Positions 7,415 to 15,530 of a DNA stretch of 44,903 nucleotides are shown one piece after another; within the stretch, counting starts at the first letter, position 1; each line of letters starts with the position of its first letter. Source of the DNA: Enterobacter cancerogenus. Its GTDB lineage: Bacteria > Pseudomonadota > Gammaproteobacteria > Enterobacterales > Enterobacteriaceae. The translations under genes and the position numbers were made by a program. The stretch lies in NCBI GenBank assembly GCA_000773965.1, contig JRUP01000021.1, positions 1 to 44,903 of the forward strand. Direction: 5' to 3'. The notes under the pieces are model-generated. The model saw nothing but the letters and a program-made list of their open reading frames with translations. It ran no database searches and was not told the origin of the DNA.

Positions 7415-8830
7415 TTATGGGATTTCGCTCCGCGCCTTACTTTCCCGGGTGCTCACCAGTCTTAAATCATTTTTCCGATGAAATATTGGATAGGCTATAC
7501 TTGTCACCACAAAACTGATAATCCAAGAAATATCCACACCGGGTATTAAATTCGCATAAGGTCCGGAAAAGAACGCATTCTCGACAAAGGGAATTTGCAC
7601 AATAATTCCGGCGAAGTAGACCAGCAATGCCTGAGTATTCAGCAATCCATAACGTCCGCCGTCTGCACGAAATATCGCTTCAACGTCATACTTTTGCTTA
7701 TTCACATAATAAAAATCCAGTAGATTAACCACAATCCACGGAATCAATACCGCAATCAATGCCAGAATCAAGTTAATAAAGAACGAAACAAAGTTCTGCG
7801 AGGCCGCCAGCGCGACTAACACGCTTCCCACTAATACCAGTGATGAGACCACTAAACGCACTGCGGCACCCGGCGTCCAGTGTGGACGGAACGTTTGCAC
7901 AGCTGTAATGAGTGATAATACCGCGCCATACAGATTCATTGAGTTGTGGCAGATAATATTGACCAGGAACAGCACCATCAGAATAGGGCCGAGCCAGCCA
8001 GTGGCGTGGCGCACTGACATCATCGCATCACTTGTCGGTGCGATATTGACGGCCATCATGCCGAAGATAAAGGCCAGAATGGTACCGCCGCAGGCGCCTA
8101 AGTAAGTGGCTATAAACGGGCGTGCGATACCGACATTGGCGGGCAGATAGCGCGAGTAGTCAGAGGTATAGGGAGAGAAACTGATTTGCCATACCGCACC
8201 TATGCAGAAAGTGCCAAACCACCCTGCTGCACTCATGCTGCCGCGAGACCAAAAGTCTGCGGGTAAAGGTTGTGACACCATCAGCGCCAGGCCCAAAATC
8301 AGCGCCGCACCCATGATCCATGCACCGACTTTATTGATGCGATGGATAAAATGATAACCGACGATACCAATGGCGGTGGCAAGAATAGCGCCAACGACCG
8401 TGGCACTGCTTACCGGCATCGACGGAAAGACGTTGTTGATGACTTTACCGGATAGCGAAATATTCGAGATAAAGAACCCGAGATAAATCACCGTCGTAAA
8501 GCTAATCACCAGCAGCGAACCGTAGCGACCAAATTGCGCGCGGCTCTGCACCATTTGTGGAATGCCGACTTTGGGCCCTTGCGCAGAGGTTAACGCAAGG
8601 AAGATCCCGCCAAACAGATGACCGGCAATAATCGCGGTTAATGCGGAAATAACATTCAGATGAAACGTTTCGGTGGCAATCGCGCCGCTGACTACCGCCA
8701 ACGGTGCAATGTTGGTACAGAACCACAAGGTAAATAAACTGTGCGATTTACCGTGGCGTTCCGATTCCGGGACATAATCCACTGACTTATTTTCTATAAT
8801 TTGACTCTGACGTGGTTGTGTATTCACCAT
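7415..8830 (-). CDS. NCS1-family purine/cytosine-type permease
   Basis: This roughly 470-residue membrane protein belongs to the NCS1 (nucleobase:cation symporter-1) family. The N-terminus has the family-typical PLAVVSGAIATE region, followed by about twelve hydrophobic segments, a GP..GIPQMVQSRAQFGRYG loop and a GFF...SDYSRYLP-type stretch (YTSDYSRYLPAN). NCS1 proteins bring nucleobases, hydantoins, allantoin, thiamine or related nitrogen compounds across the inner membrane. The ATG at 8830 lies just one base after GGAGGG, so the adjacent GTG at 8827 or an upstream TTG at 8839 could be used. It follows the aldehyde dehydrogenase gene on the same strand after a 272-base gap. That gap contains a GACGAA/TTCGTC stem and may hold a separate promoter. 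The context suggests it imports the substrate of the upstream oxidative operon. Confidence 0.88.
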   Translation of the reverse strand: MVNTQPRQSQIIENKSVDYVPESERHGKSHSLFTLWFCTNIAPLAVVSGAIATETFHLNVISALTAIIAGHLFGGIFLALTSAQGPKVGIPQMVQSRAQFGRYGSLLVISFTTVIYLGFFISNISLSGKVINNVFPSMPVSSATVVGAILATAIGIVGYHFIHRINKVGAWIMGAALILGLALMVSQPLPADFWSRGSMSAAGWFGTFCIGAVWQISFSPYTSDYSRYLPANVGIARPFIATYLGACGGTILAFIFGMMAVNIAPTSDAMMSVRHATGWLGPILMVLFLVNIICHNSMNLYGAVLSLITAVQTFRPHWTPGAAVRLVVSSLVLVGSVLVALAASQNFVSFFINLILALIAVLIPWIVVNLLDFYYVNKQKYDVEAIFRADGGRYGLLNTQALLVYFAGIIVQIPFVENAFFSGPYANLIPGVDISWIISFVVTSIAYPIFHRKNDLRLVSTRESKARSEIP

Positions 8831-9102
8831 ACCCTCCAATTCTCAAAATGGGATTGTTTTTTAATGTGGGTAAATCCTTCCTCGCGAAAAAAAGCCACAG
8901 CCATCCCGACGAATGGTTTTTCGTCTTCTTATTAAAGAATGGGCGGTAAGACTCCCGGTGCTATTTAATGCTTAACAACTGTACCTGTGACGGTCGTCAT
9001 AAATAACGACGCTGAAAATTCCAACGTTATTTCTGGTAGAGTGCGCATTGATAAATGCAAACCAGATTCCCGCAGGTGCGCATGTCAGCGCACCTTAACC
9101 CA

Positions 9103-10569
9103 TCAGCGCATAATAAAGGGATCGCTAATCGGCTCATCGCTGGTTCGCAGCCAGACAGTTTTCGTCGTGGTGTATTCCAGCGCCGCGTCAATGCCGCCTT
9201 CGCGACCAAAGCCGGACTTACCGTAGCCGCCAAATGGCGCCAGCGGTGAAACCACGCGATAAGTATTCAGCCACACCACGCCGCTGCGCAACTTACGCGT
9301 GACACGATGGGCGCGAGTCAGGTTCTGGGTGAATACGCCGGCGGCCAGGCCATATTCCGTGCCATTTGCCAGACGAATCGCTTCGGATTCATCTTTAAAC
9401 GTAAGTACTGACAGCACCGGTCCAAATAATTCCTGCACCACGCTTTCTGCATTCGGTACGGCGCTGCAATCGAGAATGGTAGGCGGATAATAGAAACCAG
9501 GGCGATCAATCGGCTGATTGCCGATCACCAGACGCGCGCCCTGCTCGATGCTGCGACTCACTACCTGCTCGATATTGCTTTTCTGCCGCTCGGTACAAAG
9601 TGGGCCAAACTGGGTTTCCTGCTGCTGCGGGCAGCCAATCACAATCCCGCGCACTTTGCTGGTGAGCTTTTCAATAAAGGCATCTTTAATCTGCTCATCC
9701 ACCAACAGACGCGATCCCGCCACACAGCTCTGTCCTGAGGCAGAGAAGATCGCCGCCACCTGCGCATTGGCTGCACTGTCTAAATCAGCATCAGCAAACA
9801 CAATAAACGGGGATTTACCGCCTAATTCCAGGGAGGTACTGGCCAGGTTTTCCGCGCTGTTGCGAATGATGTGACGTGCCGTATCTGCGCCACCAGTAAA
9901 GGCAATGTGATCAATCAGCGGATGCTGTGTCAGCACCGTGCCACATCCTTCAGCAAATCCAGTGATCACGTTGATCACGCCAGCCGGGAAACCGGCCTCA
10001 TGCACCAACTCCGCAAAGGCCAGTAGTGGCGTCGGGGCAACTTCTGCCGCTTTCACCACCACCGTACAACCGGCCGCGATGGTAGGCCCGATTTTCACCG
10101 CGGAGAGAAACAGCTGACTGTTCCAGGGAATAATGGCCGCAACCACCCCCACCGGTTCGCGTTTGATCCAGGTTTCCATATCGGCTTTGTCGATGCTGAG
10201 CGTGGCGCCGTCCATCTTGTCGGCCAGTCCGGCATAGAAGCGATAGTATTCCGCCACGTAGGCTATCTGCGCCTGAGTTTCACGGATGATTTTGCCGGTA
10301 TCGAGCGTTTCCAGACGTGCCAACTTCGGCGCGTCGCGTTCAATCAAATCCGCCAGCTTCAACAGCAATTTGCCGCGCGCACCGGCGGTTAATCCACGCC
10401 ACACGTCAGATTCAAAAGCACGAGCCGCCGCCTGGACCGCGCGGTCGGTTTGCTCGCTGCGCGCTTCGGCTATATTGGCCCACGGCTCAGCGGTGGCCGG
10501 GTTCAGCGAGGTAAAAGTCGCTGCGCCCGCGTCAAATAGGCCATCGATGTAGAGTTTGAAGGATTCCAT
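9103..10569 (-). CDS. NAD(P)-dependent aldehyde dehydrogenase
   Basis: At 488 residues this is a full-length member of the aldehyde dehydrogenase superfamily. Visible are the PWN segment (N150), the LELGGKSP motif with the general base E248, and the ASGQSC motif with the nucleophile C282. The cofactor-site lysine is in VVKAAE (K173), where most relatives have KPSE. It should oxidise an aldehyde to a carboxylate in the cytoplasm. The start at 10569 is supported by GGAG seven bases upstream; a longer frame would run back into the monooxygenase gene. It lies 11 bases downstream of the luciferase-like monooxygenase in one operon, so the likely substrate is an aldehyde made by ring or side-chain cleavage. 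The substrate cannot be read from sequence. Confidence 0.92.
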   Translation of the reverse strand: MESFKLYIDGLFDAGAATFTSLNPATAEPWANIAEARSEQTDRAVQAAARAFESDVWRGLTAGARGKLLLKLADLIERDAPKLARLETLDTGKIIRETQAQIAYVAEYYRFYAGLADKMDGATLSIDKADMETWIKREPVGVVAAIIPWNSQLFLSAVKIGPTIAAGCTVVVKAAEVAPTPLLAFAELVHEAGFPAGVINVITGFAEGCGTVLTQHPLIDHIAFTGGADTARHIIRNSAENLASTSLELGGKSPFIVFADADLDSAANAQVAAIFSASGQSCVAGSRLLVDEQIKDAFIEKLTSKVRGIVIGCPQQQETQFGPLCTERQKSNIEQVVSRSIEQGARLVIGNQPIDRPGFYYPPTILDCSAVPNAESVVQELFGPVLSVLTFKDESEAIRLANGTEYGLAAGVFTQNLTRAHRVTRKLRSGVVWLNTYRVVSPLAPFGGYGKSGFGREGGIDAALEYTTTKTVWLRTSDEPISDPFIMR

Positions 10570-10580
10570 GACGTCTCCGC

Positions 10581-11618
10581 TTAGTGAAATGCAGGTGCAA
10601 CGTGTTGAATAAAGCGTTCCAGCGAGGCTTTTTTGCGCTCGAAGGTCATACCGCTGTCCAGCCACAATGCGTACTCATCGTAGCCCATCGCCTCATAGTT
10701 TTTCAGCCGCGCGATCACCTGGTCAGGATTACCGATCGCCAGGTTTTTTCGCATACCTTCCACGCTGTAATAGGTGTTCGCCGCGATCTCTTCTTCCGTC
10801 AGCGGCTTAATCAGGCCTTGCTCCACCGGGCGCTCATTCTTGAACCAGGCGCCGAAGTAGTTATAAAAACGATTGAGCTCAACAGCGGCTTGCTGCGCAT
10901 CAGCCTCATCCTCGGCGACGAATCCATGCTGCAGCAGCATGATCTTCAGTGGCTGATCGGGTGCGTATTCACGGCAGGCATCTTTAAAGGTGGTGATCAG
11001 ACGTGTGATCTCCTCTTCCCCCTGATGCAACGGCGTACACTGCACGTTGCAACCGTTCTTCACCGCAAACTCATGACTGTTCGGATCGCGGGCGGCGACC
11101 CAGATTGGCGGATGAGGCTGCTGTTTAGGCTGCGGCGATGACGTCGTAGACGGGAAATTCCAGAACTCACCCTTGTGTTCGTAATCCCCTTTCCACAACG
11201 CTTTCACTGCCGGAACCAGTTCACGCATACGCTGGCCCGCTTCCCAGGCATCCATTCCCGGCATCAGACGCTCGTATTCATAGGAGTACGCACCGCGTGC
11301 AATCCCGAGATCCAGACGCCCTTTGGTGATCAAGTCCGTCATTGCCGCTTCGCCCGCCAGGCGGATCGGATGGGTGAATGGCGCAATGATGGTGCCAGTG
11401 CCCAGACGCACGTTTTGCGTGCGGCTGGCGATATCCACCAGATTGATAAATGGGTTCGGCGCGATGGTGAAATTCATGCCGTGGTGCTCGCCGGTCCAGA
11501 TAGCGTGCAAACCGCCTTTATCCGCGATTTCACACAGTTCCATCATTTCATCGTACAGCTGGTCCTGCGCGTCATCCGCTGACACGCGTTCCATATGCAG
11601 GAACAGGGAAAGTTTCAT
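10581..11618 (-). CDS. Luciferase-like (LLM) flavin-dependent monooxygenase
   Basis: The 345-residue protein is a bacterial-luciferase-family TIM barrel: a conserved FLHMERVS start, WTGEHH, then NVRLGTGTIIAPFTHPIRLA, GRLDLGIARGAYSYEYE and PPIWVAARDPNSHEFA. Members use reduced FMN from a partner reductase and oxygen to hydroxylate or cleave substrates, including ring opening of uracil by RutA. Here the reductase gene lies directly upstream and overlaps by 4 bases (ATGA), so the two are probably translated in step and form a two-component system. GGAGG precedes the ATG. The sequence is not RutA itself, being shorter and lacking its specific segments. I infer that it attacks the main substrate of the pathway; which compound is unknown. 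Confidence 0.88.
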   Translation of the reverse strand: MKLSLFLHMERVSADDAQDQLYDEMMELCEIADKGGLHAIWTGEHHGMNFTIAPNPFINLVDIASRTQNVRLGTGTIIAPFTHPIRLAGEAAMTDLITKGRLDLGIARGAYSYEYERLMPGMDAWEAGQRMRELVPAVKALWKGDYEHKGEFWNFPSTTSSPQPKQQPHPPIWVAARDPNSHEFAVKNGCNVQCTPLHQGEEEITRLITTFKDACREYAPDQPLKIMLLQHGFVAEDEADAQQAAVELNRFYNYFGAWFKNERPVEQGLIKPLTEEEIAANTYYSVEGMRKNLAIGNPDQVIARLKNYEAMGYDEYALWLDSGMTFERKKASLERFIQHVAPAFH

Positions 11619-12556
11619 ACCACCTCCTGATGAGACGGAGTAAAGAAGTGGCGCACTGAGCCCTCAACTTCATCGCCGTAATAAAGGCCGTAATTACCGA
11701 CGGCATTTTCGCGGATAAAGCGATCCACCAGCGATTTCAACGCGCTGTCCGGCACCGGCAGTTGTGCCAGCGTGTGGACATCCACCCATTCGCCCTGCAG
11801 CACCGCTGGCAAGGTGCTGCCGGTTGGTTGCGCGCAGAGGAACACGATATGCTGCTGTTTCTTCTGGCGGTCTTCCCAAATGGAGTAGACAAAACCCGGG
11901 CTGGCTTCGATGTTAAGTCCATCGAACACCTGCTTCAGGGTGTCACTGACGCTGCGGTTATTCACCGTTTGCGACGGCAGGCCGTAACCATTCTCTTTTT
12001 TCACCACCAGCGCCTGGCCCGCCGATTCAATCAACGCACTGACCACCACGTTAGGACCGGCAATCAGAGACTCGGCATTCTGATAAGGCGTGAAGTACGC
12101 GCCGCGATAGTAGCCCAGCCCCGGGGTGCCGCAGGAATCGAACTGCTCAACTTTGCCGATCAGGATCGCGTGGTCACCGGCATCCACCACCTGATGCATC
12201 GCGCATTCAAACCAGGCGGAGCTGTCATCCAGCAGCGGCGTGTTGAACTCCCCTTTACGCCACTTCACCAATGAGAAGCGATCGGCAATCTTCTGCGCGA
12301 AGATGTTCGACGTCTCTTTCTGCTGCTCCGCCAGGATGTTAATAGCGAAATGCGGGCACTGAGTGAAGTTGTCGAAATTGGCGGAGCGCTTATCGATGCT
12401 CACCAGCAGCAGCGCGGGATCGAGCGATACCGAAGAAAACGAATTGGCGGTAAAACCAATCGGCTGCCCCTGCGCATCGTTGGTGGTGACCACAGTGACA
12501 CCGGTCATGAAGGCGCCAAAGGCGTCGCGTAACTGTCTGCGTTTATCTGCGTCCAT
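11615..12556 (-). CDS. Flavin reductase fused to a degenerate Nudix-like domain
   Basis: Residues about 1-165 are a flavin reductase domain of the HpaC/NtaB type: FGAFMTGVTVVTT, GFTANSFSSVSLDPALLLVS, the FAINIL strand and DHAILIGKVEQF near the end. It should supply reduced flavin to the monooxygenase encoded next. Residues about 175-300 form an extra domain: ALVVKKENGYGLPSQTV and SVSDTLKQVFDGLNIEA lie where a Nudix protein has its strand, box and helix, and VFLCAQP and EWVDVHTL follow. The catalytic REUxEE part of the Nudix box is replaced by QVFDGL, so hydrolase activity is not expected; ligand sensing or structure is more likely. AAAGGAG precedes the ATG. It sits 3 bases after the hydrolase gene. 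Usual single-domain reductases are about 165-190 residues. Confidence 0.85.
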   Translation of the reverse strand: MDADKRRQLRDAFGAFMTGVTVVTTNDAQGQPIGFTANSFSSVSLDPALLLVSIDKRSANFDNFTQCPHFAINILAEQQKETSNIFAQKIADRFSLVKWRKGEFNTPLLDDSSAWFECAMHQVVDAGDHAILIGKVEQFDSCGTPGLGYYRGAYFTPYQNAESLIAGPNVVVSALIESAGQALVVKKENGYGLPSQTVNNRSVSDTLKQVFDGLNIEASPGFVYSIWEDRQKKQQHIVFLCAQPTGSTLPAVLQGEWVDVHTLAQLPVPDSALKSLVDRFIRENAVGNYGLYYGDEVEGSVRHFFTPSHQEVV

Positions 12557-12559
12557 AAG

Positions 12560-13387
12560 TTACTCCTTTAGAGGCTCTTTTTGCGTGACGGCGGCAGCAA
12601 CCGGATTGAGGAACGATAAAATCTCTTCGTTCACGCGGTCGGCATCCGTCAGGTTCAACATGTGTTTAGCGTTAGCGACCACCACCGCCTGCCCCTGGCG
12701 CGCGGCCTGGGCCATCTGGCGCGTCATGTCTGGATTCGAATTGGCATCCAGTTCACCGGTCATCACCAACACCGGACATTGCATTTCGTTCCAGCGTTCT
12801 GAATAAAAGCGATCTCCGGCCGCAAACGCCTGATAGGCGCGGGCATAGCCGCCGAGATTCACTTGCTGCAACCACGCGCCCACTTTTTTACGCAGGGGCT
12901 GTTCGTGGTGATCGTCACTGAACCAGCGATCCAGCGGAGCATCGAGCCGCACATTGCCGCTGGCCAGCTCTTGTGCCCGCTGCAGCACGGCGTTACGTGC
13001 AGTGTCGTTACGTTTAAACACGCCGCTCATCACAATCGCGTGATTCACCAGCTGCGGATAATCGATGGCGATACCGGCGGTGATCAGTGCGCCCATCGAG
13101 TGTCCGGCCACGGCAAAACTGGATTCCGGTTGTGTCTTCAGGAACAGGGCCAGCCACTGCACGTAATCTTTCAGGGTGGCGGGATGGCGAAAACCGCTGC
13201 TTTCGCCATGTCCCGGCATATCCACCGCGATCACGCGGAAATAGCGACTCAGCACGTCCATTTGCGGGAACCAGGCGTCAGCGTTCATGCCGACGCCGTG
13301 GATCAACACCAGCGGCGTGCCTTGTCCAGCCTCCAGGTAACTCACCTGGAGACCTAACTCAGATAGCTGCTGGGTTTTTCTGGTCAT
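12560..13387 (-). CDS. Alpha/beta-fold hydrolase
   Basis: The 275-residue protein has the alpha/beta hydrolase landmarks in order: oxyanion region LVLIHGVGMNADAW, DMPGHGESS, the nucleophile elbow AGHSMGA with its serine near residue 97, a likely acid in VMTGELDANS, and the catalytic histidine in NAKHMLNLTDAD. It is soluble, with no signal peptide. It overlaps the end of the DUF1185 gene by 29 bases and is followed at once by the flavin reductase gene, so it belongs to one operon. In this pathway it could hydrolyse an ester, amide or C-C bond formed by oxidation, a role comparable to RutD in the uracil pathway, but it is not a RutD orthologue. Confidence 0.88.
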   Translation of the reverse strand: MTRKTQQLSELGLQVSYLEAGQGTPLVLIHGVGMNADAWFPQMDVLSRYFRVIAVDMPGHGESSGFRHPATLKDYVQWLALFLKTQPESSFAVAGHSMGALITAGIAIDYPQLVNHAIVMSGVFKRNDTARNAVLQRAQELASGNVRLDAPLDRWFSDDHHEQPLRKKVGAWLQQVNLGGYARAYQAFAAGDRFYSERWNEMQCPVLVMTGELDANSNPDMTRQMAQAARQGQAVVVANAKHMLNLTDADRVNEEILSFLNPVAAAVTQKEPLKE

Positions 13388-13961
13388 GGCCTAACTCTTT
13401 CAGGTCAAGATAACGGTTGCCGATACGATGATGCGGACGGCCGCCCAGTGCCGCGCCCAACGCGATCACAATCTCATCGCTGAATGGCGCATCATTGATG
13501 TTGAACTGCATGGTGAGGTAGTGCTCGCGCGTGCCTTCATCATCGGTGCCCATCATCGGCACCAGAATGGGCGTATTGGCTGGACCGCGTGTGTTGTTAA
13601 AGGCCAGATAGGTTTTACCCTTTACCGCTGAGCGGTAATGGTTGCCGAAATGCAGGGTATGAATCAGCGCTGACGCGTGTTCCAGTTCGCCATTGAGACC
13701 GACGACGGCGCTTTTGCCATAAGCCACAACCTTGTCACCGCCGCCCGCTTCTTTCACGATTAACCCGGTCAGTAACTCGCCCAACACGGGTGCCATTTCA
13801 CGAATCTTAGGGGCGAGATCTTCCACGAACCCCTCACCTGCCCACGGATTCTTCACCACGGCAGCCGCCGCAATCATCACCAGCGGTGTCGTCGCCGCTT
13901 TGCCGCCGTCGGAGTAAATGGTCTCGGTGGTAACGAACGTCTTGCGTATATCTGGATGCAT
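13359..13961 (-). CDS. DUF1185 ('amino acid synthesis') family protein
   Basis: The 200-residue product matches the DUF1185/AA_synth family (PF06684): RKTFVTTETIYSDGGKA, a central VVKNPWAG segment, VVAYGKSAVVGLNGELEHAS, FNNTRGPANTPILVPM and a final GGRPHHRIG. The family label is historical and no firm activity is established. I chose the ATG at 13961, with GAGG 8 bases upstream; the frame extends to a TTG at 13979. It is the first gene of the leftward operon, about 46 bases downstream of the predicted transcription start, and overlaps the hydrolase gene. Its constant company with a flavin monooxygenase and a dehydrogenase suggests a catabolic step, perhaps on a cyclic amide, rather than biosynthesis; this is inference. 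Confidence 0.85.
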   Translation of the reverse strand: MHPDIRKTFVTTETIYSDGGKAATTPLVMIAAAAVVKNPWAGEGFVEDLAPKIREMAPVLGELLTGLIVKEAGGGDKVVAYGKSAVVGLNGELEHASALIHTLHFGNHYRSAVKGKTYLAFNNTRGPANTPILVPMMGTDDEGTREHYLTMQFNINDAPFSDEIVIALGAALGGRPHHRIGNRYLDLKELGHDQKNPAAI

Positions 13962-14014
13962 GGTCAGAACCTCATTCAAGTTAACGGTTTGTTAATCTGG
14001 TGTGTCGGGGAGTG

Positions 14015-14043
14015 ATATAACACTGAGATTTCTGGCATGTCAA
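14015..14043 (-). promoter_or_regulatory. Sigma-70 promoter of the catabolic operon
   Basis: On the minus strand TTGACA (14043-14038) and TTATAT (14020-14015) are separated by exactly 17 bases, a near-consensus promoter. The expected start point is near 14008, about 46 bases before the DUF1185 ATG. A perfect palindrome lies 4 bases upstream of the -35. Confidence 0.75.
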
Positions 14044-14047
14044 AAGT

Positions 14048-14057
14048 TGGTATACCA
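14048..14057. promoter_or_regulatory. Candidate GntR/FCD operator
   Basis: TGGTATACCA is a perfect 10-base palindrome with the GT...AC core typical of FadR-subfamily GntR sites. A related half, ATACGGTAT, follows at 14060-14068. It lies just upstream of the catabolic operon's -35 element, in the intergenic region shared with the GntR gene. Confidence 0.55.
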
Positions 14058-14068
14058 TCATACGGTAT

Positions 14069-14480
14069 TAAATTTTTCCGGCGTTTTTGCTATGCTTAAG
14101 CGACGCAAAACCCCGCCATGACTGGGGGGATGGGGATCAAAAAGGCAATGTGTCACCGGCGGTTTGAGAAGCGGGATGAGTGTGATTGAGTTCATAAAAA
14201 TCACACGAATTATGAGGGCAGTCGTTTCATAACGGCATGAATTCACGAGATTTTGATTATTCCTCAAGGATATTTTTATTTCGTGCTCAGACCGCATGAT
14301 GAAACTGTGAGCTAACGCTGATTTCAACGGGCGGGTCGGTGAGAAGTCGATAGGCGGTGGTAGCAAAGAGAGTAAAGGCGGCGTTGCTTTCAGAACGGAA
14401 ACAGTGCTAATAGTTAAAACGCTTGCAGGACATGACATTGACTTCAGGCTGAATTTTTAAATTTCAACGAAGAGACGATT
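14069..14480. other. Divergent intergenic region upstream of the GntR gene
   Basis: About 410 bases without a supported gene. A 126-codon minus-strand frame at 14058-14438 has no known motif. It probably holds the GntR promoter and an upstream leader. A partial stem, AACCCCGCC...GGGGGG, lies near 14108-14130. The length is generous for a simple divergent promoter. Confidence 0.4.
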
Positions 14481-15161
14481 ATGGATGCGAGTCATTCCCT
14501 AAAAATTGAAAATACGCCGGTGACGTTACGTGAACTGGCGTTGGCTAAAGTTCGTCAGGCCATTATCTCGGGATACTTTAAAGCTGGAGACCGTTTGGTT
14601 GAACGCTCACTGTGTGATGAATTAGGTGTAAGCCGTACCGTGGTGCGCGAAGTCATTCGCTATCTGGAAGCGGAAGGTTTAATTGAAAACCTGCCGAAAA
14701 AAGGCCCGATTGTGGCGATATTAACCTGGGAAGTGGCCGAGCAGATTTACGATATTCGTATCCTGCTGGAATCCGAAGCGGCGAAGGATTGCGCAAAATT
14801 AGCCACCAGCAGTGATAAAAAGAATCTGCACAAGAAACTCCTGCGCATTGCTAAAGCCTCGCACGATCATGATGATATTGAACGCGTTGAAGCGTCTCAG
14901 GCCTTTTATGAAGCACTCTTTTCCATTGCAAAACATCATATTGCGTGGGAAATCGTCCAGCGCCTGAATAGTCGTATTAGTCGACTGCGCGAACTGACCC
15001 TGCGCAGTCCGGAGCGTCAGGTGGCGGGTTTTGAGCGTATGTCGCGAATTTATGAAGCGATTGAAGAGAACAATGCCGAACACGCGAAAGAGGCCGTCAA
15101 ACAGCATCTTTCAGAAGCGGCCACGCTGGCTAAATCTATACTGACTGCTGAGGAAAAATAA
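14481..15161 (+). CDS. GntR family regulator, FadR/FCD subfamily
   Basis: The 226-residue protein has a GntR winged helix at about residues 15-80 (REL...VRQAIISGYFKAGDRL, then LGVSRTVVREVIRYLEAEGLI) and an all-helical FCD effector domain at about 85-215 (VAEQIYDIRILLESEAA, later HIAWEIVQRLNSRISRLREL). FCD regulators usually bind a small carboxylate or pathway intermediate and control a neighbouring operon. It is divergent from the catabolic operon, and TGGTATACCA beside that operon's promoter is its probable site. The DUF1330 gene starts on the last base of its stop codon (TAATG), so they share a transcript. Whether it represses or activates cannot be told; the operator upstream of the -35 allows either. 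Confidence 0.92.
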   Translation: MDASHSLKIENTPVTLRELALAKVRQAIISGYFKAGDRLVERSLCDELGVSRTVVREVIRYLEAEGLIENLPKKGPIVAILTWEVAEQIYDIRILLESEAAKDCAKLATSSDKKNLHKKLLRIAKASHDHDDIERVEASQAFYEALFSIAKHHIAWEIVQRLNSRISRLRELTLRSPERQVAGFERMSRIYEAIEENNAEHAKEAVKQHLSEAATLAKSILTAEEK

Positions 15162-15448
15162 TGTCTGCTTATTGGATCGCCCACGTCAATATTGAGGATG
15201 CACAGCAGTACCAGAATTATATTGAGCTGGCACCGCTTGCGTTTAAAAAATATCAGGCGAAGTTTATTGCCCGCGGTGAAAATGCCACCTCACTTGAGGG
15301 TGATGAATTTAAGAAGCATGTGATCATTGAATTCCCCGATTATCAAACGGCGCTGGACTGCTATCATTCTGACGAGTATCAGTTAGCCAAAAAGCAGCGT
15401 GAGAACGTGGCAACGGCCATGATTACCATTGTGGATGGGCTGGCGTAG
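15161..15448 (+). CDS. DUF1330 domain protein
   Basis: The 95-residue protein begins YWIAHVNIEDAQQYQNYIEL and contains KFIARGENATSLEG, HVIIEFPDYQTALDCYHSDEYQ and a final VDGLA. This is the DUF1330 pattern, a ferredoxin-like alpha/beta-barrel dimer of the type seen in small monooxygenases and isomerases. Its start overlaps the GntR stop codon by one base, so translation is probably coupled. It could act on a pathway intermediate or be a ligand-binding helper of the regulator. No catalytic residue can be named. No convincing terminator follows; the next gene is convergent and ends 82 bases away. Confidence 0.85.
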   Translation: MSAYWIAHVNIEDAQQYQNYIELAPLAFKKYQAKFIARGENATSLEGDEFKKHVIIEFPDYQTALDCYHSDEYQLAKKQRENVATAMITIVDGLA

Positions 15449-15530
15449 AATTGGACCTACTCCCCAGGGTTGATTTGCCGCTCAATACCTCAGTTTAAAA
15501 AGCTAAGCAATCAGATCGCTCTGCCCCGTT

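Noticed and set aside
14058..14438. 126-codon minus-strand frame between the catabolic operon and GntR
   Set aside because: It begins and ends inside the divergent control region, has no ribosome binding site and no motif.
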